This document shows, in pieces, positions 24,701 through 33,640 of a stretch of 64,000 nucleotides of DNA. The notes beneath the pieces were generated by a model, which saw nothing but the letters and a program-made list of their open reading frames with translations, was not told where the DNA came from and ran no database searches. The stretch lies in NCBI GenBank assembly GCA_950097015.1, contig CATNEN010000002.1, positions 4,061,001 through 4,125,000 of the forward strand, given 5' to 3'. Origin of the DNA: Macrostomum hystrix. Lineage: Eukaryota > Platyhelminthes > Macrostomidae. Made by a program: the position numbers and the translations under genes. How positions within the stretch are numbered: position 1 is the first letter of the stretch; every line of letters starts with the position of its first letter.

Positions 24701-27700
24701 GGGGTTCTCTCCCGCACTTTATGCATCCAATGTTTACCTCAGTTTCGCAAAATGGCATCTATATCATATTTTTCTTAGCTTCGCATTGTTGCTAGCTGCC
24801 TGTACTGGCCAAATAGTTTCTCTGCGTCTCTTTTACCTTTAGCCGAAGCTTCAGATCTTCTGCCTGCCTCCCCCGGCTCACATCAGTGCTCCTCAGAACT
24901 CAGTAATTTTCCATTGTACTCTCTCTGATCCTTTGTTAATCTCGTGTTAGCTCACATTTTTCTTCTGACGAAAATGTCTTTGTACTCACTGGCACGTGTT
25001 TTCATGATTCTGTCTGTTACAATCTTAATCCCAATCAGTCCCCACGTTTACTTTATGACACGCAATCTACAAACTGGATAAGGGAATTAAAGCGAATCGG
25101 TCAGTTTTCAAAGCCATGAATTCAAATCGGTGCCGATTCCAGCTGCAACTGTTCGATCAGAACAAGGACGGGAAGCTGCAGCTGAGCGAGATGGCTCGGT
25201 AAGTCTGTTTTGAGTTGATGAGATGATTTCAGGCTAGCTCACAATGTCACAAACTCAATAAAACACAATTGCAGCCTCCTGCCTGTGAAGGAGAACTACC
25301 TGTGCCGGCCCATATTCAAGGTGAGGTAGAGAGGATGGTGAAGAGGATGGGAGAGAATGTGTGAGAGGAAGATGGAGGAATAATGGCAACAATAACAGTT
25401 GAAGGAGGGCTGCGGGAAATGGCACATCATTTGGTGGCACTAGACCCACAGCCAGCGAGGAGGCAATTCTGCCCATTCCGCTGACTCCTGAGCACACACG
25501 CACACAGGTGTGTACGAAGTACATCTGCCCTGACTTTCTCCTCGTCACGGCAGTGCACACTTCACTGTTGCCTTGGAAGTTGGTCCTCAAGGGTGTAAAT
25601 TGCACGACAAGCCCCTGAACATTCTCTCCGCGGCGGAATCGAGCCCAGGGACCTTGGTGCGAGAGGCAAACGCGTTAGACTGCTTTACCACTCGCCCCCC
25701 GCGAAATAGGAAATGAGAGAGGTCGCGAGAGGCTTGCAGAGAGGTTAGCAGTTCAGGAGAGATTTAGATATTTGCAATTAGAACGATAGGTTATAAGAAG
25801 GGAGATAGATAGAGGGACCATTTTAGGGATAAAAACAGCATTTGATATTACATTTCAATGCAAAATATCCCTGAGCATTGGTGTGACAGAGATTCAGCAG
25901 TACTTTGATTGAATTACAGGGTTGAAAAGTCAAACTGATAGGCCCGTTGGCTGCAGGTGTGTTCAGGTGCGTTGGGCAAGTCAAGAGCCGAGAGGGGAAC
26001 TAATTATCCCACAGCTGAGGGAGATAAAAGAACTCGGCTCGCCAATCAAATAAGTTCTTTCTACCCATCTGCAGTACAAGCGGTGTACCTTGATGGTACC
26101 TCGACTATAGAATCTAGCTAATTAAGAAAATGTAAAACTTTTTTAGAAATCTAAATGATTCCTACTGAATTTGAGATTCCACATTCCAAATTTAATAACT
26201 CTAGAAAGAAAAACCAGAAAAAAAATTCTGGAATCTTCCCAAATCCTGATCAGTAAATCCAAATAAATCCTAGTTAGGGAAAGTTTTCCCAAATCCTAAT
26301 TGAGGAGAATCTTCCCAAATCCTAATTGAGGAGAATCTTCCCGAATCCTAATTGATCAGAATCTTCCCGAATCCTAGTTGAGGAGAATCTTCCCGAATCC
26401 TAATTGAGGAGAATCTTCCCGAATCCTAGTTGAGGAGAATCTTCCCGAATCCTAGTTGAGGAGAATCTCCCAAATCCTAATTGAGGAGAATCTTCCCGAA
26501 TCCTAATTAAGAGGATAATCTTCCCGAATCCTAGTTGAGGAGAATCTTCCCGAATCCTAATTAAGAGGATAATCTTCCCGAATCCTAATTAAGAGGAGAA
26601 TCTTCCCGAATCCTAATTAAGAGGATAATCTTCCCGAATCCTAATTGAGGAGAATCTTCCCAAATCCTAATTGAGGAGAATCTTCCCGAATCCTAATTAA
26701 GAGGATAATCTTCCCGAATCCTAGTTGAGGAGAATCTTCCCGAATCCTAATTAAGAGGATAATCTTCCCGAATCCTAATTAAGAGGAGAATCTTCCCGAA
26801 TCCTAATTAAGAGGATAATCTTCCCGAATCCTAGTTGAGGAGAATCTCCCAAATCCTAATTGAGGAGAATCTTCCCGAGTCCTAATTAAGAGGATAATCT
26901 TCCCGAATCCTGATTCAGGAAATAATTTCCGAATCCCAGATAAGGAAAATCTTCCCAAATCCTCCTAAACATGCAAATCCCAATTGAGGAAATTTTCCCG
27001 AATCCCAATCAAGGTAAATCTCAAAAATCAAATAAAATTTAAATCCTCTCTAAATCTGAAAGCTCTACATGAGTCACATCCCAAAAATTGCGCATCCCAA
27101 ATTTCAGAACGCCAGCAAGATCAGCAGCGCTGATATCGATCGCGTTTTCAGCCTGTACGACCGGGTGAGCACATGAGTCCCCTTCTGAGTTTCATTTTTT
27201 CCGCCAATTTCGTCGTATCCCGATTGCTGATCAAGTTTGACGGGGGAAGTCAGCGTTCCCGATGAGGACTTCACTTTATTGCTCGCAACTTGGCAAGGGA
27301 GCGATTGAGGCGAATTGTGATCTCAGATCAACTCAAAATCATTCCAAATCTGAACTAGAGCATAGCAAATCCAACTTTGCATCGTTAAATCAGATCATTG
27401 GATTGGTATCATTTTTTTTCAAGTTTATTTCCTTTTAAACTATTGAATAGCCAGTTGTTTGATGAATTATCCAGCTGTTCTCGTGTCTAACATGTTTATG
27501 AAGTGGCTAACACGTTGATGAAGTGTCTAACAGGTTTATGAAGTGTCTAACAGGATAAATTGCTCAGCTTTCGAGTTCTCTTGAATAATTTCCCCGCAGG
27601 ACCAGAACGGCACAATTGAGGACGAAGAGCTCCAGGGCTTCCTGAAGGACCTGCTGGAGCTCGCTCAAGAGGTAAATTGTACTTTTAATTGCTCAGAAAA

Positions 27701-30549
27701 TGTTTTTGCTAGATGCCAGGCATTATCTTGTTTGAGGGTTTGCCGTCTCCTTTGGAAGGGGCTGCTGTTGACAGCTAAGCAGTTTCATTGCACCAAATTC
27801 AGGCCAACATCAGACCACACAGCTCACCAATAACCAACCACCTATACCACACTCTATAATCACCTTTACTCATCTCCCTTCCTCCCTTCCTCCCTTCCTC
27901 CCTTCCTCCCTTTCTCCATTCTTCACTTCCTCCCTTTCTCCTTTCCTCCCTTTCTCCTTTCCTCCCTTTCTCCCTTCCTCCCTTCCTCCCTTCCTCCCTT
28001 CCTCCCTTCCTCCCTTTCTCCATTCTTCACTTCCTCCCTTTCTCCTTTCCTCCCTTTCTCCTTTCCTCCCTTTCTCCCTTCCTCCCTTCCTCCCTTCCTC
28101 CCTTCCTCCCTTCCTCCCTTTCTCCATTCTTCACTTCCTCCCTTTCTCCTTTCCTCCCTTTCTCCTTTCCTCCCTTCCTCCCTTCCTCCCTTTCTCCATT
28201 TTTCACTTCCTCCCTTTCTCCCTTCCTCCCTTCCTCCCTTCCTCTCTTCCTCCCTTCCTCCCTTCCTCCCTTTCTCCTTTGCTCCATTCTTCACTTCCTC
28301 CCTTCCTCCCTTCCTCCCTTCCTCCCTTTCTCCTTTGCTCCATTCCTCCCTTCCTCCCTTCCTCCCTTTCTCCTTTCCTCCCTTCCTCCCTTTCTCCTTT
28401 CCTCCCTTCCTCCCTTCCTCCCTTCCTCCCTTTCTCCTTTCCTCCCTTCCTCCCTTTCTCCTTTCCTCCCTTCCTCCCTTTCTCCTTTCCTCCCTTCCTC
28501 CCTTCCTCCCTTCCTCCCTTTCTCCATTCTTCACTTCCTCCCTTTCTCCTTTCCTCCCTTCCTCCCTTTCTCCTTTCCTCCCTTCCTCCCTTCCTCCCTT
28601 CCTCCCTTTCTCCTTTCCTCCCTTCCTCCCTTTCTCCTTTCCTCCCTTCCTCCCTTTCTCCTTTCCTCCCTTCCTCCCTTCCTCCCTTCCTCCCTTTCTC
28701 CATTCTTCACTTCCTCCCTTTCTCCTTTCCTCCCTTTCTCCTTTCCTCCCTTTCTCCCTTCCTCCCTTCCTCCCTTCCTCCCTTCCTCCCTTTCTCCTTT
28801 CCTCCCTTCCTGCCTTTATAAATTCTTTAATTTTCTTTTTCTGGAATTAGCTGCAAAAGTAGGGCCAGCTTTCTTAGCCGGAGTCCAGAGTAAACTTTGA
28901 GCACTGTGAGAATACTAACTTGGATAAAGTACTCAATTAGCCTTTTCGATTGGTCTTAGCTATGCCCGCGAACCCGAAGTCGTGTTGCGAATTCTAATTC
29001 AATATTTTAAATTAATTATTCAACTCTATGCCAACTATTTTGTTATTTAATCTCTAATTCTAGCAAGGAATAATGCAAAAGAAGGTGAGTTTATCACTTA
29101 AAAGCGCAGCTATTTGGTTATTTTACCATACGAGCATAAATGACTTTTTTAAGGAGGCCTAAAATCACAATCGAATTAACAACCAGCTTGCGCTTTTTAG
29201 TGCGATTTTTGTTTTAGTTTTTCAAATAATGCATAACAATGATTTGCTTTTAGCATGAGGCCGCAATGCTCGCAGAGAATATCATTCGATATACTAATTA
29301 AGTGCATCCGAAGTTTTATCGTTTTGTAATCAGAATTCGCTAGTACCACGTGATTAGAATCGATTTTCATTGGACGCTGAAAATCTTAGGATTCAGAACA
29401 CGTGACTAATTAAAATGGTCGCTATTGAATAAAGAAATTCTTTAGTAGGTCACGTGACTAATCCAAATATTTTCATTGGACCACGTCGATATGATAAAGT
29501 ATGTCACGTGACTTCGAGAAAGAGCTTTAATTTCGCTACTGATCAAATAGCATGTGTTGTGGGACGAAAAGTGAAGATGAAGTCACCTGACAGGAAAACG
29601 TAATTCGTTATCAGTTTCTTGGGATACAATAACAAACTAGATTCAGAATAAAAATACTGTACCTCAGCTTTGGCATGCGAATTGAGCTGTTTTTACAATT
29701 TTGTTTGCCACCGCTGCCTTAATTCGATTAACTTGTTAAATCTGGACGGGATTATATGGTTGGTTCTTAGCGGGATCCTTGGTGGGATCCTTGGTGGGAT
29801 CCTTGGTGGGATCCTGGGTGGTATCAAGGGTGAGATCCTGGGTGGGATCAGAGTGGGATCAGGGTGGGATCAGAGTGGGATCAGGGTGGGATCAGAGTGG
29901 GATCCTTGGTGGGAGCCTGAGCAGTTTCCTGGGTGGGATCCTGGGCGGGATCCTTGGTGGGATCCTGGGTGGGATCCTGGGTGGGATCCTTGGTGGGATC
30001 CTGGGTGGGATCCTGGGTGGGATCCTGGGTGGTATCCTGGGTGGGATCCTGGGTGGGATCCTGGGTGGGATCAGAGTGGGATCAGGGTGGGATCAGAGTG
30101 GGATCAGGGTGGGATCAGAGTGGGATCAGGGTGGGATCAGAGTGGGATCAGGGTGGGATCAGAGTGGGATCAGGGTGGGATCAGAGTGGGATCTTGGTGG
30201 GAGCCTGAGCAGTTTCCTGGGCGGGATCCTGGGTGGGATCCTGGGCGGGATCCTGGGTGGGATCCTGCGTGGAATCCTGGGCGGGATCCTTGGCGAGATC
30301 GTGGCGGGATCCTGGGTGTGATGCTTGGAGTGAGTTTTGTTGCACCCTATTGAGACTGCACTCAATTCATATGAGATTGGATATTATTCGCATTACTACC
30401 CCAAGCAGGACTATGACGAGCAGGACATGCTGTTCTTTAAGAGGGTCATCCTGGACCAGTGGGATGTCAACCACGATGGCAAGATAAGCAAGGACGAGCT
30501 GAAGATGATCTTGCTGCAGCAGAGCCGCATCGCCTCCCAGATGGTCTGA
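9705..30549 (+). CDS. Calbindin/calretinin-type protein with six EF-hands
   Basis: Cytosolic Ca2+ buffer/sensor of the calbindin-calretinin-secretagogin family. Exons: 9705-9822, 20602-20687, 21938-22027, 22114-22200, 23938-23994, 24088-24165, 25143-25198, 25275-25320, 27108-27164, 27600-27671, optional 29064-29084, and 30409-30549. All phases agree, giving 295 residues (302 with the optional exon), close to the family length. Six complete 12-residue Ca2+ loops are visible: [12 protein letters not shown] (37-48), [12 protein letters not shown] (87-98), [12 protein letters not shown] (133-144), [12 protein letters not shown] (177-188), [12 protein letters not shown] (224-235) and [12 protein letters not shown] (268-279). 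Each has acidic or amide ligands at 1, 3 and 5, Gly at 6 and Glu at 12. Intron 1 is about 10.8 kb and the other larger introns are largely minisatellite. The EF-hand count excludes calmodulin. Which family member it is orthologous to is undecided. Confidence 0.9.
9843..10610 (+). repeat. 18-bp minisatellite (CTACCTCACACCGTCTGT)
   Basis: About 42 copies starting 20 bases after the first donor (9823) of the calbindin-like gene. Variants swap CACA for CTCT or TTTC, and some units carry an extra CTGT. An 18-bp unit keeps all frames open, so the long frame here is not taken as coding. Confidence 0.93.
10611..11285 (+). other. Unique intron sequence
   Basis: Part of intron 1 of the calbindin-like gene. 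I see no exon, RNA gene or repeat in it. Confidence 0.4.
11286..16890 (+). repeat. 5.6-kb purine-rich 20-bp minisatellite with higher-order structure
   Basis: Tandem array of GGGAGAGAAGGGAGACAGAT and variants (GGGGAGAGAAGGGAGACAGA; later GGGGAGAGCTAGGGAGTCAG and a shorter AGGAA form). The plus strand is almost all G and A. Unit composition changes along the array: homogeneous to about 11900, mixed to 14750, dominated by the GCTAGGGAG type after that. Irregular blocks recur at fixed offsets, for example the shortened-unit block at 12621 again at 14236 (1615 bp), and the rare ACGGAGACAG at 14931, 15809 and 16042. Open frames of up to 1122 codons on both strands are artefacts of a stop-free 20-bp unit. 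Confidence 0.97.
16891..17990 (+). other. Intron segment with GC-rich, coding-like patch
   Basis: From about 17450 to 17990 the sequence becomes GC-rich. The plus frame open from 17594 has mostly C or G at third positions around 17725-17910 (TGCAACTGCTGGGAC and on). The translation matches nothing I recognise and runs into the CAGCAACAT repeat. It could be a decayed transposon or retrogene fragment. There is no start or splice evidence tying it to the host gene. Confidence 0.35.
17996..18250 (+). repeat. CAGCAACAT 9-bp / CAG-type repeat
   Basis: About 250 bp of CAGCAACAT, CAGCAACAG and CATCAGCAA units. All are three-base multiples, which explains the Ala/Ser/Thr-rich and Met/Leu-rich open frames on the two strands. 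Confidence 0.92.
18251..19265 (+). other. Unique intron sequence
   Basis: Intron 1 of the calbindin-like gene between two arrays. Nothing recognisable was seen. Confidence 0.4.
19266..19915 (+). repeat. 21-bp minisatellite (units of CTCCAACTCACCTGTCTGCTT type)
   Basis: About 30 copies of a 21-bp unit, with C/T variants at two positions (CTCC/CTTC and AACT/AATT). Read on the minus strand it encodes a heptad GELEKQT or GELKKQT. That open frame has no ATG upstream of the array (it opens at a TTG), so a gene is not supported. Confidence 0.93.
20752..21860 (+). repeat. 20-bp minisatellite with three sequence blocks
   Basis: About 55 copies beginning 65 bases after the donor at 20688. Block A (to about 21180) is CACCTGTTTCACTTGGATGT. 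Block B (21181-21395) is a 60-bp higher-order unit of three variants, including CATCTGTATTACCTGGATGT. Block C (to about 21855) alternates CACCTG and CATCCG forms ending TTTCACCTGAATGT. It ends about 80 bases before the acceptor of the next exon. Confidence 0.95.
22201..23260 (+). other. Unique intron sequence
   Basis: First part of the calbindin-like intron 22201-23937. No feature was recognised apart from the array that follows. Confidence 0.4.
23264..23622 (+). repeat. 33-bp minisatellite
   Basis: About 11 copies of a 33-bp unit containing CCTCCAACCTCACCTCTGTG and ACCCTTCCAGCA. It is intronic. The unit is a multiple of three, so all frames look open. Confidence 0.92.
24186..24690 (+). repeat. 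16-bp minisatellite (GATGGGATATTTTGAA)
   Basis: About 31 copies with variants such as GACGGGATACTTTTGA, starting about 20 bases after the donor at 24166 in the calbindin-like gene. Confidence 0.93.
25370..25700 (-). mobile_element. tRNA-derived SINE, copy 2 (near full length)
   Basis: On the minus strand: head with C-rich start, box A-like GGTAAAGCAGTCTAACGCG and box B-like GGGCTCGATTCCGC. The body contains GAGAAAGTCAGGGCAGATGT and GTGTGCTCAGGAGTCAGCGG, then GCTGGCTGTGGGTCTAGTGC. The tail ends TTATTGTTGCCATTATTCC. About 330 bp. The body matches copy 3 (36092-36385) and head plus tail match copy 1. It lies in a calbindin-like intron. Confidence 0.8.
26275..26995 (+). repeat. 26-bp minisatellite
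   Basis: About 27 copies of a unit containing GAGGAGAATCTTCCCGAATC followed by CTAATT or CTAGTT. Variants insert AAGAG or drop TT. It is intronic in the calbindin-like gene. The flanking unique sequence 25701-26274 shows nothing else. Confidence 0.93.
27872..28816 (+). repeat. Polypyrimidine CCTTCCTC / CCTTTCTC array
   Basis: About 945 bp almost entirely C and T on the plus strand, built from CCCTTCCT and CCTTTCTC units. A recurring interruption (TCTCCATTCTTCACTTCC) defines a longer irregular period. It is intronic. The Lys/Glu/Gly-rich minus-strand frames are artefacts. Confidence 0.95.
29064..29084 (+). CDS. Candidate 21-bp microexon of calbindin-like gene
   Basis: Seven codons (QGIMQKK) sit between a good 3' splice site (TCTAATTCTAG) and a consensus donor (GTGAGT). 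Phase 0 on both sides fits the exons ending at 27671 and starting at 30409. Inclusion would lengthen the linker between EF-hands 5 and 6, and the reading frame survives with or without it. Confidence 0.5.
29347..29510 (+). promoter_or_regulatory. Four CACGTG E-boxes at ~52-bp spacing
   Basis: CACGTG occurs at 29347, 29399, 29451 and 29505, three followed by ACT or ATTA. The surrounding sequence is only weakly repetitive, so either these hexamers are the surviving part of an old tandem repeat or they are kept as bHLH sites. Intronic position; function is inference. Confidence 0.4.
29768..30320 (+). repeat. 12/13-bp GGGATCCTGGGTG and 11-bp GGGATCAGAGT array
   Basis: Alternating blocks of GGGATCCTGGGTG-type and GGGATCAGAGTGGGATCAGG-type units, with two copies of a segment GAGCCTGAGCAGTTTCCTGG (about 29912 and 30200). 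It ends about 90 bases before the last calbindin-like exon. Confidence 0.92.
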
Positions 30550-31365
30550 GCGATTTCCTTTTAGAAAAAAACTTGACTTTGTAGTTTCCATCGCTTATAA
30601 AGAGAAATAACTCCAACCAAACTACTCACTGTCGACAAGTAGTGAGGAAACGCATTATTTGACAGAAAAGTGAAAATTTTGTTGAGATTTAATTTCATTT
30701 TCTTAACACATTGAATTTTTAGTCTAACTAGAAAGTTTAAAAAAATAGTGAATATGCGTTTTACACTACTTAAAACGTTGAGCAGGATCGCGGTGTTGTG
30801 CACAATATTAGGACTGACATTCAAGCATTATTAAATCTTATCTAAATTGATGTTATGTGAATTATAAATTAAGACTAGATTATAATCCCTAGGTATATTT
30901 ATTACGACCTGAAATTAAGATCCAACGTCATATACAGACTTTCAACAGTATTTTCTGCTATCCTTTATTCATATTTTATCTTTTTCTTTTACAGTTTGTT
31001 AATCTGCGATAAGCTTTGCGGAAACTGAACACCTTTTTGAATCCCGCTTATCGACCACCACCTTAAAATCCCGTTTTTTTATTTACTTTCCTTTAGGTAG
31101 ATCCCAGAAAATGCTATAATTGGCAAAAACTTTTGCCACTTCGCTTCTTTTTTTCGATATTCGCCTGTCACACTCTACGCATACTACTATAATTTGTCCT
31201 CATAACCTTATAGCATATATATATCGAATAGATTTTATTATTGTTGTTGTAACCCGCGTCCTAAAAACTTTTCCGTGATAAAATTTTGAATGGCAATCGA
31301 ATAAACAAATAATAAAGGTTTATTAAAACTTTCATATCCGGATTTCATACAAAAAGTGAGTGAAA
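30550..31365 (+). other. 3'UTR and flank of calbindin-like gene
   Basis: AT-rich sequence after the stop at 30549. Two poly(A) signals AATAAA (31300-31305 and 31311-31316) suggest a 3'UTR of roughly 770 bases. No other feature was seen. Confidence 0.5.
31300..31316 (+). terminator. Tandem poly(A) signals
   Basis: Two AATAAA hexamers six bases apart, the first convincing pair after the calbindin-like stop codon. Confidence 0.5.
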
Positions 31366-31978
31366 AAGTGACTGCTGACTGACTGTTGACTGACTGTTGA
31401 CTGGCTGTTGACTGACTGTTGACTGACTGTTGACTGACTGTTGACTGACTGTTGACTGACTGTTGACTGGCTGTTGACTGACTGTTGACTGACTGTTGAC
31501 TGACTGTTGACTGACTGTTGACTGACTGTTGACTGACTGCTGACTGACTGTTGACTGACTGTTGACTGGCTGTTGACTGACTGTTGACTGACTGTTGACT
31601 GACTGTTGACTGACTGTTGACTGACTGTTGACTGACTGTTGACTGACTGTTGACTGACTGCTGACTGACTGTTGACTGACTGTTGACTGACTGTTGACTG
31701 ACTGTTGACTGACTGTTGACTGACTGTTGACTGACTGTTGACTGACTGTTGACTGACTGCTGACTGACTGTTGACTGACTGTTGACTGGCTGTTGACTGA
31801 CTGTTGACTGACTGTTGACTGACTGTTGACTGACTGTTGACTGACTGTTGACTGACTGTTGACTGACTGTTGACTGACTGTTGACTGACTGTTGACTGAC
31901 TGTTGACTGACTGTTGACTGACTGTTGACTGACTGTTGACTGGCTGTTGACTGGCTGTTGACTGACTGTTGACTGAAT
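31366..31978 (+). repeat. 11-bp minisatellite (CTGACTGTTGA)
   Basis: About 55 copies. Rare variants (CTGGCTGTTGA, CTGACTGCTGA) recur at regular distances, which points to higher-order duplication. It is intergenic, just after the calbindin-like gene. Confidence 0.95.
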
Positions 31979-32237
31979 GTCTATCGTTTTGAGTTAATTT
32001 TATTAACCTGTTAAGTTGAGATTGACTTAGAAGTTAAAACGGTTCTAAAACTGCTGTTACTTATCTGTTTATCTAGAGTAGTTCTGGCCATAGAAATTTG
32101 CAAATGTCTTCAAGATCTATCTTTTTTAGCCATACTCAAACGACAGTTTTGTGTAGGAGAAAAAGAGACTCAAAGTGCAAAAACCAGTTGCTTGACTGAG
32201 TGGCTAGTCTGCAATTTGCAACTCTTTCAAGCGAAGC

Positions 32238-33640
32238 ATGAACGACGAAACACGTGAGCGAAACACAAACGACGAAACACGTGAGCGAAGCATGAACGAC
32301 GAAACACGTGAGCGAAACACAAACGACGAAACACGTGAGCGAAACACAAACGACGAAACACTTAAGCGAAACACAAACGACGAAACACGTGAGCGAAGCA
32401 TGAACGACGAAACACGTGAGCGAAACAAAAACGACGAAACACGTGAGCGAAGCATGAACGACGAAACACTTAAGCGAAACAAAAACGACGAAACACTTAA
32501 GCGAAACACAAACGACGAAACACTTGAGCGAAGCATGAACGACGAAACACGTGAGCGAAACAAAAACGACGAAACACTTAAGCGAAACACAAACGACGAA
32601 ACACTTGAGCGAAGCATGAACGACGAAACACTTAAGCGAAACAAAAACGACGAAACACTTAAGCGAAACACAAACGACGAAACACGTGAGCGAAGCATGA
32701 ACGACGAAACACGTGAGCGAAACAAAAACGACGAAACACGTGAGCGAAGCATGAACGACGAAACACTTAAGCGAAACACAAACGACGAAACACGTGAGCG
32801 AAACACAAACGACGAAACACGTGAGCGAAGCATGAACGACGAAAGACGTGAGCGAAACAAAAACGACGAAACACTTAAGCGAAACACAAACGACGAAACA
32901 CTTGAGCGAAGCATGAACGACGAAACACTTAAGCGAAACAAAAACGACGAAACACTTAAGCGAAACACAAACGACGAAACACGTGAGCGAAGCATGAACG
33001 ACGAAACACGTGAGCGAAACACAAACGACGAAACACGTGAGCGAAACACAAACGACGAAACATTTGAGCGAAGCATGAACGACGAAACACGTGAGCGAAA
33101 CACAAAAGACGAAACACGTGAGCGAAACACAAACGACGAAACACTTAAGCGAAACACAAACGACGAAACACGTGAGCGAAGCATGAACGACGAAACACGT
33201 GAGCGAAACACAAACGACGAAACACGTGAGCGAAACACAAACGACGAAAAATTTGAGCGAAGCATGAACGACGAAACACGTGAGCGAAACACAAAAGACG
33301 AAACACGTGAGCGAAACACAAACGACGAAACACTTAAGCGAAACACAAACGACGAAACACGTGAGCGAAGCATGAACGACGAAACGCGTAAGCGAAACAC
33401 TAACGACGAAACACCCGAGCGAAGCATGAACGACGAAACACTTAAGCAAAACAAAAACGACGAAACACGTGAGCGAAACACAAACGACGAAACATTTGAG
33501 CGAAGCTTGAACGACGAAACACGTAAGCGAAACACAAACGACGAAACACTTGAGAGAAACACAAACGACGAAACACTTGAGCGAAGCATGAACGACGAAA
33601 CACTTGAGCGAAACACAAACGACGAAACACTTGAGCGAAG
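32238..33640 (+). repeat. 27-bp minisatellite, in frame with downstream gene
   Basis: About 52 copies of a 27-bp unit made of AACGACGAAACACGTGAGCG plus AAACACA or AAGCATG. Units vary between CACGTG and CACTTA/CACTTG, so the array carries dozens of CACGTG E-boxes. There is no indel that breaks the frame in 1.4 kb. Confidence 0.95.

Noticed and set aside
27799-28850. Lys/Glu/Gly- and Pro/Ser/Phe-rich frames in the CCTTCCTC tract
   Set aside because: Low-complexity artefacts within a calbindin-like intron, open in several frames on both strands.
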